Shown: piece after piece, positions 33,201 to 43,572 of the stretch
Layout of the letters: each line of letters starts with the position of its first letter
Position numbering within the stretch: position 1 is the stretch's first letter
Assembly: GCA_964035545.1 (NCBI GenBank)
Contig: OZ037773.1
Coordinates: 7,714,751-7,778,750, forward strand
Direction of reading: 5' to 3'
DNA from: Bugula neritina
Taxonomy: Eukaryota; Bryozoa; Gymnolaemata; Cheilostomatida; Bugulidae
DNA: 64,000 nt
The notes under the pieces: generated by a model
Seen by the model: only the letters and a program-made list of their open reading frames with translations
Databases searched by the model: none
What the model was told of the DNA's origin: nothing
Translations under genes and position numbers: made by a program

Positions 33201-36200
33201 CCATTTTGTGTTCAATATATAATCTGGTATATATAATTTCTGTTCAATATTCTGTTTGGTGCGTCATTGTCATTCAATTTAAATTACATTGTTTGAAGGC
33301 AATAGAATGTGCATTTGCGGAGATTGCGCCCCCTATGGGTGGCCAGTACACGCCCGCTATGAATCAGATGTTTGCTAACATGCTGCTAGAGAAATTAGTC
33401 TACTGCGAGATCTACTCCGTCGATAAAGGTTTGTGCAGCCTTCGCATGTAATGAGTAATGTTATTATTATATTTAACAAAGGTATATAATATAATATAAT
33501 AAGTAGTGTTATTATTATATTCTGATAAAAGTAATTTCCTTGGATTTTAAAATTTGCACTATAACTCTACTGCAATTTTTGACTTATGTCGAAGTGCATG
33601 CATTCGTGGTATAGCCTCTCCCACTCATAAGACATAATTTTACATTTTTAATTCATTAATATATTGGCCACATTGCAGTTTAACTATAAAAGTGATTGTA
33701 ATGGGTTTGTGGTGAAATAATGTCTAATGTCATATAGACTGGGCTCCATCAATACGATTGTTTATACATACCACATCATAGTCTAATGACAACATTCTGT
33801 ACTTTAAAGGTGTGCTAAGGCTAAAAAGAGTTGTAAGTGCTGAGGACCAATGCGTGGATTACCACAGCATCCTGTATGCTAAGGGCATGGTGACGAAACG
33901 CGAAGAGTCCTTCACTTCGCAGGTATATCTTTAGAATTTACAAGTCAAACTCTAAAACTAATTTTGTAATAAAGCTGTTGTAAATTATTGTACATGAAGG
34001 AAGACTATTTTTGATCAAGTTTCATCGTACAAAAAATCAATACCGCACACACTGGGTAAATGATGCATAAAGAGTTATGGTTATTAAATTGATGGAAAAG
34101 GTATAAAAATAAACATTAATTTAATCTAATCTTATAAATACAAAATTATAAAGAAATACTCTTTTATTGATGCTGTTGCAATGCTTTTCTCAGTAAAATG
34201 TGTTACATTTCATTTTTCTAGTATTGGGAAGGCATGGCTCTTTTGGTCAATGAAATGTGCAGTGCATATTATTTAAGTCCTAATGCAGGGAAGTATTGTG
34301 TGGTGGGCAGGGAGGGTTAACAAGTGCAGGTTGGGGTGGTATGATTCAGCCAATAAGGGTTGTGTTCCACTTCACTGCTGCACCACTCTACTCATAGACT
34401 TTAAACCTGCCAAGTTGCAGCTTCTGTGACTCACAGAGTTATTTTAATAAATTTATTGCCAGTTCTATGATGCAGAACTCTACATATTCCCCATATCTTC
34501 ACCTTTTAGATAACAATTCTATTTTAAACTTCATGAGTCATTCTCTTGGAGTTTGGGCAATCAATGTCCCATTTATGTAATCTCATCTTTTATGTGATTC
34601 AAGTGTTGATGATATTCCGTGATGCAGAACGTGTTAATGTATAGTGTTAATGTATAGAGAGATCACTGTTTGCATGTAGAGAGATTGGCGTTAGTATATT
34701 GAGAGGTCAGTGTTAGTATGTAGAGAGATTAGTGTTAGTATATTTAGAGGTCAGTGTTATTATGAAAAGGTCACATGTAAGTCATGTGATTTGGTATTTG
34801 AGGCAGCAAAAGTTCGTATTTCTTTGGTTTGTTGCAGTATTTGTACAACTTTTTTAATGGAAGTTAAGTATTTCCTAGGAATTGTGTCCCCAACTAAGGA
34901 CCATGTAATACCATTCCTCCATTAACAGATACTATCTCACTATTAAATCTATAACAAGATCAATAAATGTTGCTCTTCTTCATGCTTCATTAACATCTGA
35001 AAGCTCACAGTTGCCAAGTTATTAAATTGTTATGAAATATTTCCAAAATTGCCATAAAATGTTACCGAAATGCTTGAATTATGTGTATTTTTATAGTGGG
35101 CGACCATTTAGCTACCTCTATAATGGCAGCACAAGAATTTGAGAGTAGCTAGCCTGTAAACAAGTCCCTGCCCTTATTTTAAAATGTAATGACTTTTTAA
35201 GTTGTCAACACATATAATTCATAGTTGAAACCTGTTAATTTTATTATTTAAAAGGCTCCATAACAAATATATGCAAGGATATGTTATTTTTTGTATTTGT
35301 TTTGTTGTAAATATTGTGATGCCATATTCTGTAGCAAAACCACCAGTTGAGATACGGAGGTGGGTGTGTGGGGCAGGGTCATGATCCCAGTGAGGAAGGG
35401 CAAGGTGAAGGTCATTGGGGGTTCGGTCTCGATGAGGATATCCCTCTGCCAAGGACCTCTTACAAACGACAGACTATATCTGGGCCGTTCAGCCCTATAG
35501 AGCTCAAGTTCTGTGGCCTTGCTGCACATGGGCGAATGAAGTATGTTATACTCTGTATATTATACCCTATACTCTGTATATTATACTCATTACTCTGTAT
35601 ATTATACTCATTACTCTGTATATTATACTCTATACTCTGTATATTATACTCATTACTCTGTATATTATACTCTATACTCTGTATATTATACTATATACTC
35701 TGTATATTATACTCTATACTCTGTATATTATACTCTGTACTCTGTATATTATACTATATACTCTGTATATTATACTCTGTACTCTGTATATTATACTCTG
35801 TACTCTGTATATTATACTCTACACACTGTATATTATACTCTATACTCTGTATATTATACTCTGTACTCTGTATATTATACTCTGTACTCTGTATATTATA
35901 CTCTATACTCTGTATATTATACCCTATACTCTGTATATTATACTCTATACTCTGTATATTATACTCTATACTCTGTATATTATACTCTATACTCTGTATA
36001 TTATACTCTATACTCTGTACACGGTTTCTTCACAGGGTGTATCAGCCATTAGCTGCTCGTGCCAGAGGTTATATTTAGCCGTCTGCTAATTATTTTACTG
36101 ATATTTTGTCACCCAAATCTCCCATTACTCTCAAGTGCTTACTGAGTAATGGTATTTTCTCTCTGAATTGCCAAATCACTGATGAAATCATAATAACATA

Positions 36201-39200
36201 TCTTATCAAACATTATTTCTGTCTCCCAATACTTTAGTGTGTAGATGCATGGTTTGGCCACTTTAATGTGTTATTACTGTTGTTACCACACCCCCTCACT
36301 ACTACTATTATATGGTATGTACACACACTGTAATTAACGCTGTGATACAGGGAGAAGTGTGTATTGTTGTGTATAATTATATATACATGTATACTAAGTA
36401 TATGGGACTCTGACACATTGCACACGGTATATGTACAAGTATTCATTAGCATTACGCAAGTAAAGTTTGGAACAAATTGTTTTGTTCCGTTGGTGGCAGC
36501 TGTAGTTTTCTAATTTACTTTAGTTACTTGAAATTTTGAGATATTTTCCTGCCGCCACTTCCCTTCTTTAGGCTACTTTTCAATCTTTCCTCTGATATTC
36601 GTTTGCAAAAATAATCTTTATTTATTACATCATGGAGTTGTTGCCTCCATGTAAAACTCAACATAGTTATTTCAGGCTGCATAATTATATAATCTTGCAG
36701 GTTTCTAGATCACTTGACTATCTCCACAGCTGGGTACTGCTTTCTCTGTGCTGTTTTACTAAAACTTTTATCATAGACTAAGATTTTACGTTCAAGTATG
36801 TGATTGTTGCAGGGAGGTGAAGGTAGAGCCCTCAAGTGTGAATGCTATAGCCTTAGATGAAGAAGCAGCCGACCAACATGATAGACTAATGGTAGGTGGT
36901 GACTTACCAACTCTATTCGTCGTTTACTCAGGGCCAAATATATTTTCACTTTGTATTCAAACATCTGTAATAAATGTACATATATAGGCAGGTAAACATA
37001 TGTGTGGAGTAAAGGTTATACTGTTTACCTGCAGATCGCAGCAGTCAGCAGTGTGAACTCATCAGGTAACAGAATCATAGCGAGAGAAACGACGTTGATG
37101 CCGAATATTCACGGACTTCCGGCCCTCATGTGTCTGTTGTTTGCTCCTTCCATTATCATCAGGTAGGACTTTATTAACCTGAATGTTTATTGTCTATAAT
37201 CCCCTATAATCTATAGTAGTATATTATAGTCTATAGTAGTATATAGTCTAGAGTAGTATATAGTCTACAATATCTATAATAGTTTGCAATTTGTAATAGT
37301 TTATAACCTATATTAGTCTTTAGTTTATGCTAGTCTTCAATCTATGAGTCTATAGTCTATACCCTAAGATATTGTATAATATGTTATAGTCCATATACTA
37401 TAGTAGCCTCTGTTCTTTAATCTATAGCAGCTTATCAACTACTTACATCATATATTATGCTAAGATATATTATTTTATCTTCTACGTAGTTATCTCTTCT
37501 CTAAGTTACTCTGCTCAACTAATAGTAAGTTATATTCACTGTGTTTAGTCCCTACCAGTTTTCTTGCCTATTTACCTAGGTAGTAGATGAAAGAAAAATG
37601 TTTCTATATAATTTGTAGTCTTGTAATTTTTGTACAAGATGAAAGAGGTTTGAGGGAATGGTTAGCATTGCTTCCTATCACTGAATAGTTTAAGTATGCT
37701 CGAGTATTAAGTAACTAGTAATACTGTAATACTATTGGTTCATATGCCTATTGTTATTAGCGGTTTTCTTTGGCAATGGTGACAGCAAACAGAAATTGAC
37801 ACAACTTCAGGCAATCGGCTATTCCTGTGGGCCAGGCTGTCATTGTAGTCTGATACTGCCGGGCCAGCTTGGACTAGGTTGCCATTGTGGTCTGATACTG
37901 CCGGGCCAGCTTGGACCAGGCTGTCATTGTAGTCTGATACTGCCGGGCCAGCTTGGACTAGGTTGCCATTGTTGAGTCACAGCTCTATTGTATTTACTTC
38001 CCACTCCCTACTCTGTCTGCAGTTGATTTATGGCCTCTCTAAAAACTCTAGAATCTTCTTGCCAGCTGCTTCTTGCGTCTTCAACTTCTGTGCTGGTGAA
38101 TTGAGCCAAGTTTCGTCAGAACCTGTGTAAGGTTGGAATAATGATTGATTTATTGTCAAGTGTTTTTGTTTTCAATAAGAAAAAAGCTTTGTTGTGTAAC
38201 AAAGGAGGCTGCCCTGTCAAAACCTTCACTTCCTGTTCTTGTATAAGGAGAGGAGAGAGTTACGTTCTTTTCTGTGAGTTTACGTAGCACTAGTGGACTC
38301 AAAGTTCAACCGTGACTTGCACATCTAGCCCTGTTTCCTGTTGAATACGTTATGTTCAGTCTACAAGGTGGTGTTTAGTCTACAGGATGGTGTTCAGGCT
38401 ACAAAGTTATATTTAGACTACAAGTTTATGTTCCTTAGTAAGCTATGTTACTGAGAACTAAACAGTTTTCATAGCTAGTCACCAACTTCTGGTTGGCTCC
38501 ATCAAATTGTACTTGAATGATGGTCACATGACTTTAAAGACACTATTGTGATATTTCAGTAGCTTTTCCACCTTAAACATCTTGCATGAAGATTTTAGTA
38601 GAAGTTTTTGTTTTCACTTCAACAAAATCCAAAATTCTATTAATATCTTTTCTTTGCCATTCCAGTGAATAATTATGCAGCCTTCTCAAGGTTAAGATAT
38701 ATAATATACTCCCTAGCTAGATTTGGTTTGAAAGAGAGGTTGGGGCTGGACCTATTAACATATCAGCTCTGTGTTGTCCCACTATATTGGAGTTGTATCA
38801 TGAATTGATATTTAATCTGAATAGACTAAATGCTTTAAACCAATATATTTAAAAACAATCAAGTTTTTGTTGATGTCAAAAGTTTTAATTTTGCACATCT
38901 CTATATTATTATTTTTATAAATTAATTATCTCTGTAGATGTTATTGTCCTAAGCTGTGATGTTAGGCTAATATATGATGATGATAATGCAATATATAATA
39001 ATATAATATATATTATATAATAATAAGAATATTTCTATTGCAAACTGTACACTCTACTTGATGTTGTAAGGGATTTAGCTGTAAGATATACATACCAGGC
39101 TAGCATCATGCAAGTACATGTCCAATGATGTGTGATTTAATAACACTGGTATAATGGTGGCCGCACCTCAATCCGCTATATCTACACATCTCATCAACGT

Positions 39201-40454
39201 ATCTACATATCTCATCCAAGTTCACAAAGAATTCCCAATTTTCACTTCATTAAAAATACTATTAGTTATGTCAACACAGTTTCACTGCAGGTTTGACTGA
39301 TGGTATTACATTTAATTTTTGATGGCAGCTTTTAGATACAACTGATATGAACTCTTATAAATTATTTATACATTTAAAAGTTAAAGTTGGTCAGGTGTTA
39401 GTAACAGAAGCTACTTAACGATATCAAGTTAATGCCCTAGGGTGGTGTTAGTTCATTCCTTGCATGTGAATCTTTGCCAATATAAGGTTCTTAAAGATTT
39501 ATAGATACGATGTTGCCAAAATCATTGCATTCATTACACTATTAGAATATTACCTTGGTCTGAGCTTGCTGCTATCTATATTATATAAAAACTACTGTTA
39601 GAGATGTTTGTATCTTGTAACTGGGAATGATACTTATGATAGTATATATTAATAACTGGTAGTATAGCTGTAGTAGATAGTGTAGGGGTTCAACTATTAT
39701 ATAGTACAAACAAGAAACTGCTTTGACCTGTAATCTATTATTAATCTCAAAGTTAGTGATTGAAGCTTTAATTGATAGGCTTATATAGCAATATGCATGT
39801 CTATATGCTATATGTATCTTGAAATCATTCTTGTATGTAAATATCTGCGCAGTACTGTAATATATTTATGTAGTACTGTAATATATTTACGTAGTACTGT
39901 AATATATTTATGTAATACTGTAATATCACCCTATTGTGAAGTATGTGATATATAGTACTATTACTATGAGTGTTATACTATGAGTACTATTACTATGAGT
40001 GCTCTACTATAAGTACTATACTATGAGTATTATTACTATGGGTACTATTACTATGAGTACTATTACTATGGGTACTATTACTATGGGTACTATTACTATG
40101 GGTACTATTACTATGGGTACTATTACTATGAGTACTATTACTATGGGTACTATTACTATGAGTATTATTGCAGGAGAGACAAGCAGAGAAAATTCTACAC
40201 TGGTGCAATCTGTGGACTGGGTGCTGATCCTAAAACTGGAGGCTCCGCCTTCCCGGACCACGACATTGAGCTGGAGTTTGATGTGCAGTTTGACGTGGAT
40301 GATATCAGCAATGTAATGCGCTGTATCTGTAGTTATTCGCTGTATCTGTAGTTATTCGGTTATTCAAAATATAATAATAACATAATATATATTGTGATAT
40401 GTAATATATACTGTATATTGTGATATATAATGTAATATATAATATATATATATA

Positions 40455-40553
<99 letters not shown>

Positions 40554-42366
40554 TATATCAAAGCACCTCTTATATTTATCAGATCAACAACGTGAAGATG
40601 GCATTCAATGTGTGTATGGGAGGACAGCACCTGGAGCTGAGAACTGTGACCAAGTGTCAGCAGGTGATCAGGAATTCTCTCAAACAGTGAGTAGATGATT
40701 CAACTGCAGCTGACCTCCTGACCTTGTGCTGCCTCTTTCTGACCTGGTCTAGCTTCTGGCCCAACTTCTGGTCCAACTTCTGATCCAGCTTGTACCAACT
40801 ATCAAACTATTGACCATCCTTAGCTGTGTTGTTAAATTTAAATTAATGCGTACGACTGACAGGATACCTGGTATGACAATTTCAATTATGATTTGCAAAT
40901 ACTGATTTCTGGTTGCTAATCGTTTCAATCAAGTGAAGCTTTTCACTTGTGGAGTGTTTTATTGGCCCCCATCTTTTTTATAATTTCCTTACAGCCCTTC
41001 TACAATTCCTATATAATTCATCTACTACTCCTCTATAAGTTAGTCTACAACTCTTCTACAAACTCCTCTACAAGTTAGTCTACAACCCCTCTACAACAGA
41101 CACTGACATGTCATACATTGTGTGCTTCAGATTACTCAACAAGAAGCGGGAGGGTATGGAGAAGGTGTTCTCCCCAGATAGAATGAAATGGCGGCAGCTG
41201 CCAGACTCTGAGTTGCTGTCTCATGAACTTCACTCGACAATGGCTGACCAGGTAGGCAGGACCTATCTCCCCCTCCCTGCTATCACGCTCTGTCTATCTT
41301 ACTAACTAGTGTAGTGTGGCGGTTTATATGTTACCTCAGTCACCATGTGGTCTTCTTTCATTCTTCTCACCTGTCTATCTCTGTCTTAGCTTCTGGTAAC
41401 TGTGATATACTATGCTGTAGTTTCATTTTATGTATTACTATTATATATTACCATGTTATATATTACTATGCTATATATATATTACCATGTTATATATTAC
41501 TATGCTATATATTACCATGTTATATATTACTATGCTATATATATATTACCATGTTATATATTACTATGCTATATATATTACCATGTTATATATTACTATG
41601 CTATATATATATTACCATGTTATATATTACTATGCTATATATATATTACCATGTTATATATTACTATGCTATATATATTACCATGTTATATATTACTATG
41701 CTATATATATTACCATGTTATATATTACTATGCTATATATATTACCATGTTATATATTAATATGCTATATATATTACCATGTTATATATTACCATGCTAT
41801 GTTGTAGGCTCACCTGTACAGACTAGTTAGTGTGCCACTCCTGGAAGGTAGCCAACAACTCAGCTCAGAGGAGGCCAAACAGAACAGCAGAATAGAGTTC
41901 CTGAAGGAACACTGCAAGAGTCTCACCAAGTTTGCCTGTGGGCCAAGAAAGTATGTAATATATTATATTACTATATTATATTACTATATTATATTACTAT
42001 AATATATTACTATATTATATTGTGTCATATTATCACCATACTGTGCTATTATATTATATTATACCATATTTCGCTATATCACATTATATTATAACACATT
42101 ATATATTATTACACATTATATATTATTACACATTATAACTCATTGTAACATATTATAGCACATTTTGTTATATTACATTATATTATAGCGTATTGTAACA
42201 TTATATTATTGCCCATTATGCTATATTACATGATTGCAGTGTATATGGAAATGTAAAGCCACCACCCTGTGAACTGTGTAACGTGTGCTTTGAATCTATC
42301 GAGGAGTTGCAAGCCCACATCGGGTCTCGACTACACCGTACCCACGAGTATAGACTCTACAACTAG
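24211..42366 (+). CDS. TDRD9: TDRD9/Spindle-E-type DEAH RNA helicase with Tudor domain
   Basis: Coding exons: 24211-24431, 24652-24731 (or 24745), 25439-25599, 25753-26100, 26295-26540, 27178-27340, 27477-27683, 28356-28579, 28669-28893, 29074-29253, 29358-29579, 29890-30107, 30533-30733, 31174-31270, 31428-31538, 32750-32938, 33299-33428, 33810-33922, 35335-35540, 36813-36891, 37035-37162, 40174-40312, 40583-40686, 41131-41251, 41808-41950, 42240-42366. From exon 3 on all phases agree; total about 1460 residues (human about 1380). Visible: Walker A GMTGCGKT (about 169-176), [13 protein letters not shown] split exactly by intron 4 (269-272), [20 protein letters not shown] and QRMGRAGRV: a complete DEAH helicase core, then HA2/OB-type regions. 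A Tudor domain covers about 932-1080 ([23 protein letters not shown]). The block [13 protein letters not shown] matches vertebrate TDRD9. The C-terminus has a U1-type finger, CELC..HIGSRLH (about 1429-1448). Known role: piRNA-pathway transposon silencing in germline nuage. The exon 2/3 junction is the one weak join. Confidence 0.95.
25318..25440 (+). repeat. Tandem triplication at the TDRD9 exon 3 acceptor
   Basis: Units of about 51 bases (ctattattagagtatgaatgacacagctacag) occur about three times, ending right at the exon 3 acceptor. Each unit carries its own cag acceptor-like end, which is why the exact acceptor (25433, 25439 or 25442) cannot be fixed by eye. Confidence 0.8.
28060..28345. 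repeat. Low-complexity CACT/CTAC-rich tract in TDRD9 intron 7
   Basis: Degenerate repeats such as actcactac and ctacacact fill the second half of the 672-base intron, ending close to the acceptor at 28355. Confidence 0.6.
29585..29873. repeat. 15-bp minisatellite filling TDRD9 intron 11
   Basis: About 19 units of tactagtagt(c/t)agta with few variants. The array starts five bases after the donor (AAG/gtgtgg) and runs almost to the acceptor at 29889. The 15-base unit is why both strands are open here. Confidence 0.95.
30866..30927. repeat. (CA)n / (CGCA)n microsatellite in TDRD9 intron 13
   Basis: Alternating purine-pyrimidine tract (gcgcgcacacacacgcgcac) of about 60 bases; it could form Z-DNA. 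Confidence 0.9.
31544..31985. repeat. 8-11-bp minisatellite at the start of TDRD9 intron 15
   Basis: Repeats of tactctgtact and tactctg begin a few bases after the donor (GCG/gtgagt) and continue about 440 bases. Long Tyr/Leu/Ser open frames across it are artefacts. Confidence 0.95.
32941..33285. repeat. Degenerate tandem repeat in TDRD9 intron 16
   Basis: Imperfect units of about 45-50 bases with the shape ttcaatatgtaatttggtgcgtcattttt repeat about seven times across the whole intron, from just after the donor (32939) to just before the acceptor (33298). Confidence 0.75.
34663..34765. repeat. Short degenerate minisatellite in TDRD9 intron 18
   Basis: Units of about 37 bases (gagaggtcagtgttagtatgtagagagatt) repeat two to three times. 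Confidence 0.65.
35541..36018. repeat. 21-bp minisatellite starting at the donor of TDRD9 intron 19
   Basis: About 22 units of actctgtatattatactctat. The donor itself (AA/gtatgttatactct) reads like the first unit, so each unit contains a gtatattat word resembling the true donor. Confidence 0.95.
36036..36078 (+). CDS. Possible alternative terminal exon of TDRD9
   Basis: Right after the minisatellite, a good acceptor (ttcttcacag) is followed by 43 bases in the phase required by exon 19 (phase 2), encoding [13 protein letters not shown] and a stop. Using it would truncate TDRD9 before its C-terminal third. The main model skips it, because exon 36813-36891 continues the family alignment. No transcript evidence is available. 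Confidence 0.25.
37190..37350. repeat. Degenerate agtctatagtagtatat repeat in TDRD9 intron 21
   Basis: Imperfect units of about 17 bases begin about 30 bases after the donor at 37163. Confidence 0.6.
37828..37975 (+). repeat. 42-bp G+C-rich minisatellite in TDRD9 intron 21
   Basis: About 3.5 units of 42 bases containing tctgatactgccgggccagc, much richer in G+C than the surroundings. The unit is a multiple of three and leaves a 74-codon open frame ([13 protein letters not shown] repeats), but there is no splice or homology support for coding. Confidence 0.85.
39958..40172. repeat. 15-bp minisatellite ending at the acceptor of TDRD9 intron 21
   Basis: About 13 units of tactattactatg(g/a)g run directly into the acceptor attattgcag at 40173. 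Confidence 0.93.
40442..40553. repeat. (TA)n microsatellite in TDRD9 intron 22
   Basis: About 110 bases of TA repeat with one tgtg interruption, ending about 30 bases before the acceptor at 40582. Confidence 0.96.
41444..41800. repeat. ~30-bp minisatellite ending at the acceptor of TDRD9 intron 24
   Basis: Units alternating tatattaccatgttatat and tattactatgctatatat repeat about a dozen times and end at gctatgttgtag, the acceptor for exon 41808. Confidence 0.93.
41951..42060. repeat. Degenerate tattatattac repeat at the donor of TDRD9 intron 25
   Basis: The intron begins gtatgtaatatattatattac and repeats tatattactatat units directly from the donor. Confidence 0.7.
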
Positions 42367-42621
42367 AAACTCTCCTGCCACTTGCTTAGCCTCAGTACCT
42401 GCCCCACACTCACTGAAGTTATCCTCTCTAGTCAGAAATGTATTTTAGTTATATATTTTTGTAGTCTATGCTGGAGCTTTTGCCTGGATGACATATCTCA
42501 AATAATTATGTCTTTAGTATAATTATTGTAGCATGCATTTTGCAGTATGTCCCATTCTGTATTATATTACAATGAAAACTTATATATATGCTTTGCACAA
42601 AACTCTGTTATCCAAGCATAA

Positions 42622-42627
42622 AATAAA
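42622..42627 (+). promoter_or_regulatory. Candidate polyadenylation signal of TDRD9
   Basis: AATAAA, about 256 bases after the stop codon at 42366. Confidence 0.5.
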
Positions 42628-43572
42628 TTTGTAAATAGCCGATACATATTTCTTAAGTTTGTCTCTTGTATAACCATGTCATGATTAATGTCTGAAACAT
42701 TTATTGTTACTTCCCAACAGGTAATTTATTTAAATAAAACATTACATAAAACTATGCAAATTATTTGTTTGCTGTAGCCAATAAAATGATTCCAAAGTGA
42801 AGATATCAGTGTCTTTTGAAATTACATCTCAGTGAGCAGCTTTTCACCAGTAGTTGAGCTCACAATATGTCTTTTGGGCTTTACCATATTTTACATCCTC
42901 CCATAATCATTGAGCTTCAAACATCTACAGTAGTTACAGTTCATTACCTGCTAGCATCACACATCCTCGTTAACTCTTATTCATGTATGGGAATGGGTGA
43001 CATCTAGTGACCCAGCATATCATCCATGAAACATGACACACGTATTACCTCAAACCAAACTTCCTTTCACCAACACCAGGGTTAACAAGTTTGCAGGAAA
43101 AATATTTTATTCTCTGTAACAGCTCGAGTTGTACCAGGAAGAGAACAAAATAATTTGCATTGCTGTGTCACGTGACTGCAGAAGCTATAAGCATAACAAG
43201 CTGGCTTATTTTTATTTGTCCCATAACACAACACTTGAGAGTACTGAAACATCATTCAGATTCATTAATTCATTGATGATTTGACTACTCTAATTGCTAA
43301 TTTACTTCAACCATTGGTTGCCAGTGATATTCACAGCCTAGCCCATGCATCTCTGGCAATGTCACCCCTCATTTACACCCTATGATACCAACAAGTAACC
43401 ATGGTAACAGGTGACTGGGTCACGTGACTTAGCACTGCGTATATATTATGTAATCATTGGTTTGCCAGTGCAGATCTGTCTTGTATCATAGCCATATGGT
43501 AGCTTATATATATGTATATACAATAATTTAGCAAAACATAAAGGACAGATAGCATTAGTTTCTTGACATAGT
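42628..43572. other. Intergenic TDRD9 / Reeler gene
   Basis: No exon seen on either strand. The last 100 bases before 43573 form the 5' flank of the Reeler-domain gene; no clear TATA box is visible. Confidence 0.5.

Noticed and set aside
35543-36052. Cys-Ile-Leu-Tyr repeat frames and similar frames at 41314-41830
   Set aside because: Minisatellite translations inside TDRD9 introns 19 and 24.
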